Both the position numbers and the translations under genes were made by a program. 64,000 bases of DNA from a virus. Position 1 is the stretch's first letter. Each line of letters opens with the position of its first letter. This document shows, one piece after another, positions 1-7,189 of this stretch. The notes beneath the pieces are model-generated. The model was not told the DNA's origin. It saw only the letters and a list, made by a program, of their open reading frames with translations, and made no database searches. The DNA lies in IMG/VR virus record IMGVR_UViG_3300018036_001349, positions 25,456 through 89,455 of that record; one strand, given 5' to 3'.

Positions 1-348
1 TTTGCTTTCTAACACTCGATGTGAAAATTGTTCTCTAGCTTCGATGTAGCTAAGTTCGCTTTTGCTGCTACACCAAAACATTATTTCACGTTTAAACTTG
101 TCCTTGCCTAGCAACTCTACATCGGCTGACAGTGCATCACTACTTCCATAGTAGTCTTTCCAGTCGCTTTCCACAGTGTATCTACGTTTGTTAACTCTGC
201 CTTTAAGTGGCTTTCGGCTGCGTTTAAACTGTGCAAGTTTCTTACCAATATACTTTCGGTTGTTTGTTGTGTTTGTAATCAAATATACAAACCCAATTGC
301 GCCCTCTGGGATGTCCTCTACTTCGGTGTCTTTGTAATACCATGTCAT
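1..348 (-). CDS. GIY-YIG-like endonuclease domain protein, partial (C-terminus off the left edge)
   Basis: An open frame of 116 codons runs from an ATG at 348 to the window edge without a stop. The N-terminal part reads GFVYLITNTTNNRKYIGKK, matching the first motif of GIY-YIG nucleases (a Y-L-I/Y-I-G pair about ten residues apart). It is followed by the DWKDYYGSS stretch that is common in phage GIY-YIG proteins. Family members cut DNA and are often homing-type or repair-type nucleases; which applies here is unknown. The catalytic Glu would be near or beyond the edge and cannot be checked. It starts 11 bases after the gp46 stop, so it is the last visible gene of the gp55-gp47-gp46 transcript. 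Family call fairly sure, function open. Confidence 0.6.
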   Translation of the reverse strand, partial: MTWYYKDTEVEDIPEGAIGFVYLITNTTNNRKYIGKKLAQFKRSRKPLKGRVNKRRYTVESDWKDYYGSSDALSADVELLGKDKFKREIMFWCSSKSELSYIEAREQFSHRVLESK

Positions 349-359
349 ATAAACATTTA

Positions 360-2117
360 TCAGATTATTTCCACATCGTTACTATAACTTGTAAAGCCGT
401 TTTCCTTAACAACTTTAAGCAAGTTATTCACACGACCTGCAAGTTCATCCTTGTGTGAAACAAGCCATATACTCTTGTTTCGCTCTCGTGCCATCTTTTT
501 AAGTAGTGCTAAACTTGCTTCAACACCTGATGTGTCCATACCCGAATCAACTAACTCGTCGATGAACAACAAGTTAATCGAGCCATACAGGCTTTCCCAA
601 ACATCACGAAACGCCCAGCTCATGCTGAGGATAAGTCTGTTGCGCTCACCACGTGACAAGTTGTCAAAGTCCAAGTCTCTACCCAGCTCCTGGATCTCTA
701 CTGTGAGATCGTTTTGGAATATAACAGTGTGTGGCAAACCTATACGATCTAGATAATGTGTTAATCTAGAATTTAAGTAAGAAAGATTTTGGTCAATGAT
801 GCGTTTCCTAACAAAGCTATCTTTGTTTGTTAGCAACTTTAGCAGGAAGTCTTGATGTTCTTGCAATCGTGTTAAGTCGTTTACTTTTTCGTAACTAATT
901 TCTTGCAACGCCGAAGTTTCCATATCGGCTATTTGCTCAACATAAGGATCAGTTTCGTCCTTCTTGTTTTCTAGTTGTGTTTCAAGGGAGCTTAGTGTTG
1001 ATTTGTGGTTGTGTGCATCAGTTAGGTTGTCGTAGAATGTCTTGGGCTTTGCAGGCACATCTTTCTTCTCGATTAACAGTGTGGCAATGCCTTGCTCTAA
1101 TTCTGTTAGGAAGGTAGCTGCATCTTGATGTTCTTTTTTTGCATCAATCATTTGTTGTTTGTGTGTTTCGAGGTGATCAACACTTTGTCCACATGCGCTA
1201 CAAGTACCATCTTCGATGCTGTCAATTGACTTTTTAGTTCTTTTGAAATCTCTATCAGCTCGGCTAACTTGTGCCTGTAGCGCAGCAATGTCTTTTTGTA
1301 ATTGCGATTGCTCGTTATCAATCACTCTCCAGTTAACTAACTGTTCGTGTGCTTCGAGTTCAGATTCGATATTAACATGTGCTAAATCACTAATAGCACG
1401 TTCAATGTTGACAATTTCTTCTTTGTTTTTATTCAACCAAAGAGTTTGTCTGCGTTTAAGTGCATCAACTTGCTCGCCAATTTTTTCATTGGCATTTTGT
1501 AATGCCCGAATTGACATTTCTTCTTCTTTGATTAAGTCTTTGGTGTTTTTGCTTAGTTCTTTGATTTTATCAGCACGTTCACTGAGCAATGTAATGCCCA
1601 GTAGTTGCTCGATTATCTCACGTTGATCGTTTGTTTTGAGACTCAAAAACGGTTCGGTGTACGTGTTTAGTGCTACCAAGTGTTTGAACATGGTGTGACT
1701 CATATTCAAAAGTTTGTTGATAGCACTTTGTGTTTCTCTACTATCGCCTTGTGCATTGTCATCAGCTTCTTGTTCGCTGTTGTTGATATAAAACTTCAAC
1801 ACATTAGGACTACGACCACGTTCGATTCTATAGCACTTCTCTCCCATACAAAAGTCTAAACTGACCAACATACCTTTGCTGTTAGTCTTGTTGATTAGAT
1901 TGTTGCGTTTGATATTAGTAAGTGCTTGACCGTACAATGCATAGCTAAGTGCATTAATAATAGTAGTTTTACCAGTTCCGTTGCGACTTCCGTCACCGCC
2001 AAGATCAAGATTTTCGCCTAGTACCAATGTAAGGTCTTGTCTGTCAAAGTTAATTGCTTGTGTGGCATTACCTACACTCATGAAGTTCTTGACAGTAAGG
2101 TCTTTGAGCTGAATCAT
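360..2117 (-). CDS. 46: gp46-like recombination endonuclease ATPase subunit (SbcC/Rad50 family)
   Basis: A 585-residue SMC-type ATPase. The P-loop region near residues 35-52 ends GSRNGTGKTTIINAL. The middle is long and charged, rich in Glu, Lys and Gln as expected of a coiled coil, and is interrupted by a CSACGQ zinc-hook motif near residue 310. The C-terminal lobe has an ABC signature (NLSRGERNRLILSMS) followed by a Walker B stretch (INLLFIDELVDSG). In T4, gp46 works with the gp47 nuclease to resect DNA ends for recombination-dependent replication and in host DNA breakdown. gp47 lies upstream on the same strand, but two accessory reading frames sit between them. The length is close to T4 gp46 (about 560 residues). 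Its 3' end borders the GIY-YIG gene. Confidence 0.95.
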   Translation of the reverse strand: MIQLKDLTVKNFMSVGNATQAINFDRQDLTLVLGENLDLGGDGSRNGTGKTTIINALSYALYGQALTNIKRNNLINKTNSKGMLVSLDFCMGEKCYRIERGRSPNVLKFYINNSEQEADDNAQGDSRETQSAINKLLNMSHTMFKHLVALNTYTEPFLSLKTNDQREIIEQLLGITLLSERADKIKELSKNTKDLIKEEEMSIRALQNANEKIGEQVDALKRRQTLWLNKNKEEIVNIERAISDLAHVNIESELEAHEQLVNWRVIDNEQSQLQKDIAALQAQVSRADRDFKRTKKSIDSIEDGTCSACGQSVDHLETHKQQMIDAKKEHQDAATFLTELEQGIATLLIEKKDVPAKPKTFYDNLTDAHNHKSTLSSLETQLENKKDETDPYVEQIADMETSALQEISYEKVNDLTRLQEHQDFLLKLLTNKDSFVRKRIIDQNLSYLNSRLTHYLDRIGLPHTVIFQNDLTVEIQELGRDLDFDNLSRGERNRLILSMSWAFRDVWESLYGSINLLFIDELVDSGMDTSGVEASLALLKKMARERNKSIWLVSHKDELAGRVNNLLKVVKENGFTSYSNDVEII

Positions 2118-2674
2118 ATAGCTGACAATCTTTCTTTGACTTTTTGTAATTCGAGTTTTTCTAAATTCATAACTGTTGCGAAGTTCGAATCTAAAACATC
2201 TTTATATTGTAACACAGCATTGCGCACTTCGTCAAGTGGTAATGTCACCAATCGATCAATCTCGGATAGTATAGCTTTCATGCGATCAATTGGATCAGTG
2301 ATGCTATCATACGTTTCATCTATAAAAGTACTAAACGTTTTGAATCCTTTGGTTTTTAAAAACTTCAAAGTATTTGCAGGACCAACAACTAGGAACATTC
2401 GTTTATTAACAATCGGTCTGAGTATTTTTTCTGTAGTAGCGGGATGCGGATAGGCAAATACAGTTTCGGTAACAATATCAATACCAATTTTTTGATACAT
2501 TTCTTGCTGCAAGGATGAAACTTGATAATCGTCGAGTCTGGTCCAGTCAGTTGGATTACCAGTAATCAATGGATCTTTAAAAGATTTTCCATCAGGATTA
2601 GTTGCTAGTTCACCGTAGTAATTCCAGTTTTCGTTTTCTCTAGCTTTCGTATTGGTATAGATTCTAACTTTCAT
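2114..2674 (-). CDS. C-terminal half of a TEK-family protein, probably separated from its N-terminal half by a frameshift
   Basis: The frame holds the C-terminal signature of a family found three more times in this window: TEKILRPIVNKRMFLVVG, then a GFKTF and DETYD motif. Compare LTEKTFKPI with YKTF and DHSYD at 51757-52932, LTEKSFKPI with FKTF and DESYD at 52926-54038, and ITEKTIKPM with FQTF and NESYD at 62154-63251. The N-terminal half expected from those relatives lies just upstream in another frame (2679-3242). The ATG at 2674 has no visible ribosome-binding site, and the frame is open back only to a TTG at 2722, with a stop directly before that. This suggests a broken or frameshifted gene rather than an independent one. 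It overlaps the gp46 start by 4 bases. Molecular function is not known; a glycan-related role is only suggested by neighbours of the other copies. Confidence 0.6.
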   Translation of the reverse strand: MKVRIYTNTKARENENWNYYGELATNPDGKSFKDPLITGNPTDWTRLDDYQVSSLQQEMYQKIGIDIVTETVFAYPHPATTEKILRPIVNKRMFLVVGPANTLKFLKTKGFKTFSTFIDETYDSITDPIDRMKAILSEIDRLVTLPLDEVRNAVLQYKDVLDSNFATVMNLEKLELQKVKERLSAI

Positions 2675-2678
2675 ATTG

Positions 2679-3242
2679 CTAAGATTGGTCTGCAGATTTT
2701 TGATATTGATATGAAGTAGCAATCATATCAAAATAATTGTGTTTTTTAATATGATTGTATAGTGCATTTCGGTGTACCCGGCTAGACCCCATCATTGATA
2801 AACCATGTTTTTCAATTTTATCACTGTTTATACTAATGTCGTCCCATTTGGGATTTTCTAGGCAATTATTACTAAATGCTGCTATACAATCATCAAACAC
2901 AATAGGTAGATCGTACTGGTGAAGTGCATCAGGAATCAACAGCTTAAATTCATCAATATACCCTGGGTTATTTGTGAATATTATTGTTCGTCCCATTGAT
3001 ATATCAACTTCTTGGAATGTCCGAACTAGGTTAAATGTTGTTAAACTGTATCCACAATGTGGCAGATAGTATTGTGGATCAAAGTGTTTGATTACATAAA
3101 AATCCTTAGGTTTATAAGCTTGTTTTCTTGTTTGAATCAATTTGTCTCTGAGTAGATTAAAATCTTGATCAAACGTTTTAACATTGAATATATCAACGAT
3201 ATCGATATTCTCGTTAAGTGTGTTGATAAAGTTTTTATTCAA
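2679..3242 (-). CDS. N-terminal half of a TEK-family protein, TTG start
   Basis: A 187-residue frame that starts 1 base after the gp47 stop. The start codon is TTG (3242-3240), but it is preceded at 8 bases by a perfect AGGAG, so initiation there is believable; no ATG occurs in frame until far inside. The last part (SSRVHRNALYNHIKKHNYFD) matches in position and style the middle of the full-length relatives, for example RTHKWWRANTMTRLWMKGL in the 52932-51757 protein. It then stops, and the missing C-terminal part continues in the next frame. A single +1 shift between 2679 and 2722, for example at the A5 run (TTTTT on the plus strand, 2697-2701), would restore one protein of about 390 residues, the family's usual length. 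It is inserted between genes 47 and 46, which T4 keeps together. Function unknown. Confidence 0.65.
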   Translation of the reverse strand: MNKNFINTLNENIDIVDIFNVKTFDQDFNLLRDKLIQTRKQAYKPKDFYVIKHFDPQYYLPHCGYSLTTFNLVRTFQEVDISMGRTIIFTNNPGYIDEFKLLIPDALHQYDLPIVFDDCIAAFSNNCLENPKWDDISINSDKIEKHGLSMMGSSRVHRNALYNHIKKHNYFDMIATSYQYQKSADQS

Positions 3243-3243
3243 A

Positions 3244-4257
3244 TCACAAACTCCTATAAATTTCTAGCAAAAGTTTATTGTCGTAAAACTCGCTGTCAAT
3301 TGCAATAATCTGCTCAGTAATAATTTGATCAACACTTTCAAACTTAATATCACCGGGATTCATTTCTTCTTCTAGTGCACTTTGCTTGTTAGGAATCAAT
3401 GCCATTTCTCGCAATTGGTACTTGGTAATGTATTGCTCTTTGATGTAGTTTGCTTCTTCGTAAGAAATTTCAATATCCAAGTTAACACGAACATGCATTC
3501 TTGGTTTGAGTCTCTCGTCGGCAAAATCGATTACGTCACTTAGATTCATAACGCTGTACAACGGCTGATTGGGCCAAGAAACGTATTCTTTGGTGCCATC
3601 CCAATCTAGTATCATCACTCCACGCTGATCATCGCCGGCATCAGAGAAGTTATGCGGAAATGCATTGCCGATGTAGTTGATGTTGTTTTTCTTTTGACGC
3701 AAATGAAAGTGCCCACTAAAAACTTCGCCGTACCCAGTAAAGTGTTCTGCATTGATATCGCCATGATCCGGCATCTCTACCATTGCATTCATCTTAAAGT
3801 GGGGAAGTTCAAAGTGTCCAAACATATACTTGGCACTGGCATTTTTAACACGTTTATAATCATCACCAACCAGCCACGGAACAAGTATAACATCGTCTTG
3901 TTCAAACCATTCGTTGTGAATGTGCACATTTGGAATATGCTGTGCCCACTCGTAGCTGTAAATGTCACGCTTGTCTCTATAGTACAAGTCGTGGTTGCCT
4001 GTGATAAAATGTGTGTTGTTGAAACCTGAACTTAGCTTTTCTAATGCTCTTAAACTATGATGCATCGTTTGCAAACTCAAACTTGCTCTATGGTGATGCC
4101 AATCTCCCATAAAGATGCAAGTTTCACAACCGTGCAGTTTGCCCTGTTCTACTGCCCACTCAACAAACTCCTCACAATCTTGATTGTGGAGAGAGCTGTT
4201 ACTTTTCATGCCAAAGTGGATGTCAGTAAAGACCAAGGCTTTTTTGAACAAACCCAT
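3244..4257 (-). CDS. 47: gp47-like recombination endonuclease catalytic subunit (SbcD/Mre11 family)
   Basis: A 337-residue metallophosphoesterase. The phosphoesterase motifs appear in order: FTDIHFG (D-x-H) at the N-terminus, FMGDWHHH (GD), FITGNHDL (GNHD), then FGHFELP and FSGHFHLR (GH-x-H), which together supply the two-metal site. It is the nuclease partner of gp46 and acts on DNA ends during recombination-dependent replication. The start is placed at ATG 4257 because AAGGACG stands 8 bases upstream and the first motif then begins after about nine residues, as is usual. The longer in-frame extension would run into the gp55 coding region. It follows gp55 by 10 bases and is followed by the split TEK-family gene. 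Confidence 0.95.
   Translation of the reverse strand: MGLFKKALVFTDIHFGMKSNSSLHNQDCEEFVEWAVEQGKLHGCETCIFMGDWHHHRASLSLQTMHHSLRALEKLSSGFNNTHFITGNHDLYYRDKRDIYSYEWAQHIPNVHIHNEWFEQDDVILVPWLVGDDYKRVKNASAKYMFGHFELPHFKMNAMVEMPDHGDINAEHFTGYGEVFSGHFHLRQKKNNINYIGNAFPHNFSDAGDDQRGVMILDWDGTKEYVSWPNQPLYSVMNLSDVIDFADERLKPRMHVRVNLDIEISYEEANYIKEQYITKYQLREMALIPNKQSALEEEMNPGDIKFESVDQIITEQIIAIDSEFYDNKLLLEIYRSL
3251..3255 (-). promoter_or_regulatory. Ribosome-binding site supporting a TTG start
   Basis: On the minus strand AGGAG lies 8 bases before the TTG at 3242-3240 and inside the last codons of gp47. It is the best Shine-Dalgarno in this stretch and decides the non-ATG start of the 2679-3242 gene. Confidence 0.6.
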
Positions 4258-4267
4258 GTATACGTCC

Positions 4268-5182
4268 TTATTTGTTTTTGGTTGCTTTGGTTTCTGCAAT
4301 AAAACGTTTTGATTCTGCTGAGTTGTTAAACTGTCGTGTCCAACTTGGATTCAACCCTGCATTTTCTAGAATATCATCACGAATGTTTTGATTTTTCTTT
4401 TCAATGTTTAGTACCCTAGTAAAACTGTTGGTAATAGCAGCGGTATAGTATGCAAACGGATTTTGAGATTTGCTTTCGTCAAATTGCAATCCAATTTGGC
4501 TGAGTTGCAACAATGCCTGGCCACGCATTTCTTCGTTGTAAGTATACCCACGCCAGTTTGAACGTGTAGCATAGCGTTCGCACAACTTGATAAACATGTG
4601 TGCTAGTTTGTCTGTCATTTTACCATGATCTTTTGAGAAGTGACCATTGTCTAGTCCGCCGACCCAGTGACTTTTGCCCACAACATACGGAACTTTGTTG
4701 TCGTCAATCATGTAATGCCAAAATGGTGGAAAATTCAACTTTATATAGTTGAGATCTTGTTCTACTTCGGTCATAAGCTCTTGTAGCCCGTCGTCGGAAT
4801 AATCAACATCATCCATTTCTAGAATTTCTTCTAGTTTGGATTTCTTCTTTTCTTGGGCTTTAGTTAGCTTTTTTGGCACCATTGGGATATGATCCCAAGT
4901 GGTAATGCGAAATACAAGCTCTTGGTTGCTGAGTTTTGTTGGATCAACTATTTCGCCTGTTTCTCGTTTGATGCGATCAGCTTTGTTACGCCGTGCTTCT
5001 GCAACAGTGCGCTGATTGATTTTGTCTACACTGGGCAAAATAATGTCATACTGAGCTTGACCTGGCTCTAGGTACGAACAATATGTGCTTTTACTTTTGT
5101 AAATTTCTTTGAGAATATCTCGGTTGTTGAGGTAGTTAACTTTTTTAGGTTTTTTAACAGGTGTTTTTTTAGCTAATGCCAT
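4268..5182 (-). CDS. 55: gp55-like late-transcription sigma factor with a long N-terminal extension
   Basis: A 304-residue protein. The C-terminal 120 residues match the T4-like gp55 pattern: KLAHMFIKLCERYATRSNW, then EMRGQALLQLSQIGLQFD and NPFAYYTAAITNSFTRVLN. This is the sigma region 2-like part that binds the host RNA polymerase core and reads the TATAAATA late promoter. T4 gp55 is 185 residues; here about 130 extra residues precede the core, with a Lys-rich start (MALAKKTPVKKPKKV) and a charged, coiled-coil-like stretch rich in Lys, Glu and Asp near residues 105-145. It is the first gene of the leftward transcript 5182 to 1, directly behind a strong sigma70-type promoter, which suits an early or middle gene. 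CATAAATA sites in front of structural genes are its likely targets. Confidence 0.9.
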   Translation of the reverse strand: MALAKKTPVKKPKKVNYLNNRDILKEIYKSKSTYCSYLEPGQAQYDIILPSVDKINQRTVAEARRNKADRIKRETGEIVDPTKLSNQELVFRITTWDHIPMVPKKLTKAQEKKKSKLEEILEMDDVDYSDDGLQELMTEVEQDLNYIKLNFPPFWHYMIDDNKVPYVVGKSHWVGGLDNGHFSKDHGKMTDKLAHMFIKLCERYATRSNWRGYTYNEEMRGQALLQLSQIGLQFDESKSQNPFAYYTAAITNSFTRVLNIEKKNQNIRDDILENAGLNPSWTRQFNNSAESKRFIAETKATKNK

Positions 5183-5205
5183 TTAAGTTCTCCATAATTG
5201 TACTT

Positions 5206-5234
5206 AGTATAAACGATGTAGAGGGGGTTGTCAA
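5206..5234 (-). promoter_or_regulatory. Host-type sigma70 promoter for the gp55-gp47-gp46 transcript
   Basis: On the minus strand TTGACA (5234-5229), a 17-base spacer and TATACT (5211-5206) form a near-consensus sigma70 promoter 24 bases before the gp55 start. It would let the host polymerase make the late sigma factor and the recombination proteins before late transcription begins. Confidence 0.85.
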
Positions 5235-5260
5235 TCATTAAGTTAGCCGTTTTTGATCGC

Positions 5261-5268
5261 CATAAATA
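5261..5268 (+). promoter_or_regulatory. T4-like late promoter before the baseplate genes
   Basis: CATAAATA differs from the T4 late element TATAAATA at one base. It lies 16 bases before the gp48 start with an AGGAG ribosome site between, in the divergent region opposite the gp55 promoter. It fits gp55-directed transcription of the tail block. Confidence 0.75.
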
Positions 5269-5284
5269 ATGCATAGGAGTCAAC

Positions 5285-6883
5285 ATGCCGTACAATCAAA
5301 AATTAGCTGATCTATACAATGAATTAGCACAGCAATATCCCGGACTTAGTGAAAATGGTCTTAGAACTCTTGCTGGTATAGCAATAAGCGATGGTGATTA
5401 CACACTTGATACAACTGGTACTATAGCTCGTAACTCTAGCTATGGTCAGCTTGTTGACACAGAATCTTTACAAACTTCGTGGGTAACAGACGACTTGCTT
5501 GATGCGCTAGCAGTTGTTGAATCGGGCAACGATCCTAATGCAGTGTCTCCAGCAGGTGCACTAGGTGTGTATCAAATTATACCAGAAACTGCGGCTGACC
5601 CTGGGTTTGGCGTTGAACCTATCACTCTTAGAGAAGTGCTTGATCCAGTACGAGCTAGAGAATTTGCTAGACAGTATCTCGAAGGACTTAGGAAAGAATA
5701 TCCAAACTACACGCCTGCAGAAATTCTTCAAGCATATAATGCTGGCCCAGGAAGAATAGAAAAGTACAAGCTTGGACTAGGCCCACCACTAACGGAAGAA
5801 ACTATATTATATCCTGGAAAAATACTTGACCAGCTTCCTGGCTTCCAAGACAATCCTTACACAGTATCACCAACAGATGCTGATGTCTTGGAAACAGTAT
5901 TCAGAGATAAAGTTGTACCTGACCTCAGCGATCCGGAAGTTGCAAGGTTAATAAATGAAGAACGTGTTGCTCGAGGCTTAGCGCCTTATACAGACATGGA
6001 AGAAATGGAGAGAGCAATTGATGCTAACCAATTGCTTATTAAGGCACGTAACCAGCAAACTGTTAGTGCACAACGAGAAGCAAGCGGTGTTAAAAATGCC
6101 GACGGTGATTGGCGTGTTAAGTTAAGACTTGCACCTCAGGCAAACTATTTGTACAAAGCAAGCAACCCAGGAATACTTGCTCCATTGGCAGTCACCGACG
6201 GTGTTATATTTCCATATACTCCGCAAATTGATTTACAATATAGGTCAGATTACAACAATTATCAACCGACACACAGCAACTATATGCACTATTTCTACAA
6301 AGGATCAAGTGTTCAGACTATACAAGTTACTGCTGAATTTACTGCACAAGACACAGTTGAAGCTGAATACTTGTTGGCAGTTATGCATTTCTTTAAGAGT
6401 GCTAGTAAAATGTTTTATGGCCAAGATGCAGAGCGTGGTTCACCACCGCCATTGTTATATTTGTCTGGCCTTGGTGAATATCAATTCAACGAGTCTCCTT
6501 GTGTGATAGCAGAGTTTAACTTGAATTTACCGTCTGATGTTAACTATATCAGAGCAAGAAGCCGACACATAACAGGCGCAGATAATTTGCAATATCAAAA
6601 GCCTCTAGCAACAAGTGCAACCAATGGTAACTTTTCTAGTTTAACTAGATTGTCTACGGCAGCTACAAGATTGTTCGGCGGCGGAACACAGCCGCTCCAA
6701 GTTGGTGCAAAACCATTTACACCAACACCTGGGCCATTAGGAAGCAAAGGTGCAACATACGTACCAACTAAGATGTCAATGACTCTTAACTTACTTCCAA
6801 TTGCAAGTAGACGACAAGTTAGTCAAGATTTTAGTCTCAAGGAATATGCAAACGGTAACTTAATTAAGAAAGGGATGTGGTAA
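5285..6883 (+). CDS. 48: Baseplate tail-tube cap protein gp48 fused to an N-terminal lytic transglycosylase domain
   Basis: A 532-residue fusion. Residues 70-165 look like an SLT-type lytic transglycosylase: AVVESGNDPNAVSP with a candidate catalytic Glu at 79, then GALGVYQIIPETA and ILQAYNAGPGRIEKY. Residues 270-460 match T4-like gp48 (ANYLYKASNPGILAP, VIFPYTPQIDLQY, QVTAEFTAQDTVEAEYLLAV), which caps the baseplate hub and starts the tail tube. T4 gp48 (364 residues) has no such enzyme domain. Because the gp5-like hub in this phage lacks a lysozyme domain, the wall-cutting activity needed for entry may have moved onto gp48. An AGGAG stands 5 bases before the ATG. It is the first gene of the late tail operon, and its stop overlaps the start of gp53. 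Confidence 0.88.
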   Translation: MPYNQKLADLYNELAQQYPGLSENGLRTLAGIAISDGDYTLDTTGTIARNSSYGQLVDTESLQTSWVTDDLLDALAVVESGNDPNAVSPAGALGVYQIIPETAADPGFGVEPITLREVLDPVRAREFARQYLEGLRKEYPNYTPAEILQAYNAGPGRIEKYKLGLGPPLTEETILYPGKILDQLPGFQDNPYTVSPTDADVLETVFRDKVVPDLSDPEVARLINEERVARGLAPYTDMEEMERAIDANQLLIKARNQQTVSAQREASGVKNADGDWRVKLRLAPQANYLYKASNPGILAPLAVTDGVIFPYTPQIDLQYRSDYNNYQPTHSNYMHYFYKGSSVQTIQVTAEFTAQDTVEAEYLLAVMHFFKSASKMFYGQDAERGSPPPLLYLSGLGEYQFNESPCVIAEFNLNLPSDVNYIRARSRHITGADNLQYQKPLATSATNGNFSSLTRLSTAATRLFGGGTQPLQVGAKPFTPTPGPLGSKGATYVPTKMSMTLNLLPIASRRQVSQDFSLKEYANGNLIKKGMW

Positions 6884-7188
6884 TGGATAACATATATACA
6901 AGTAACAGTCCGTACTTTGACACACCTGTGGTTAATCAGACGTATCTTGGTGTAATGGTTAATCGACCTATTCCTAAATTGGCAGACGACTTATTAATGA
7001 CTATTAATGAAACTTACAATCTTCGCCCAGACTTGCTAGCATTCGACTTGTATGGTGATGCGGCGCTTTGGTGGGTGTTTGCACAGAGAAACCCAAACCA
7101 ACTTCAAGATCCATTGGGGGACTTTACAACCAATACATCAATATACCTACCACAAAAAGCAACTTTGTCCCAAGTATTAGGAATCTAG
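6883..7188 (+). CDS. 53: Baseplate wedge protein gp53-like
   Basis: 101 residues. The stretch LRPDLLAFDLYGDAALWWVF followed by AQRNPNQLQDPLGDF is the typical core of T4-like gp53 and of small baseplate wedge proteins in contractile tails. gp53 joins neighbouring wedges around the hub. The start is set at 6883 because AAGAAAGGGA lies about 8 bases upstream and ATG overlaps the gp48 stop as TAATG; an in-frame ATG at 6877 sits too close to that site. It is shorter than T4 gp53 (196 residues), as in marine relatives. Confidence 0.85.
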   Translation: MDNIYTSNSPYFDTPVVNQTYLGVMVNRPIPKLADDLLMTINETYNLRPDLLAFDLYGDAALWWVFAQRNPNQLQDPLGDFTTNTSIYLPQKATLSQVLGI

Positions 7189-7189
7189 C

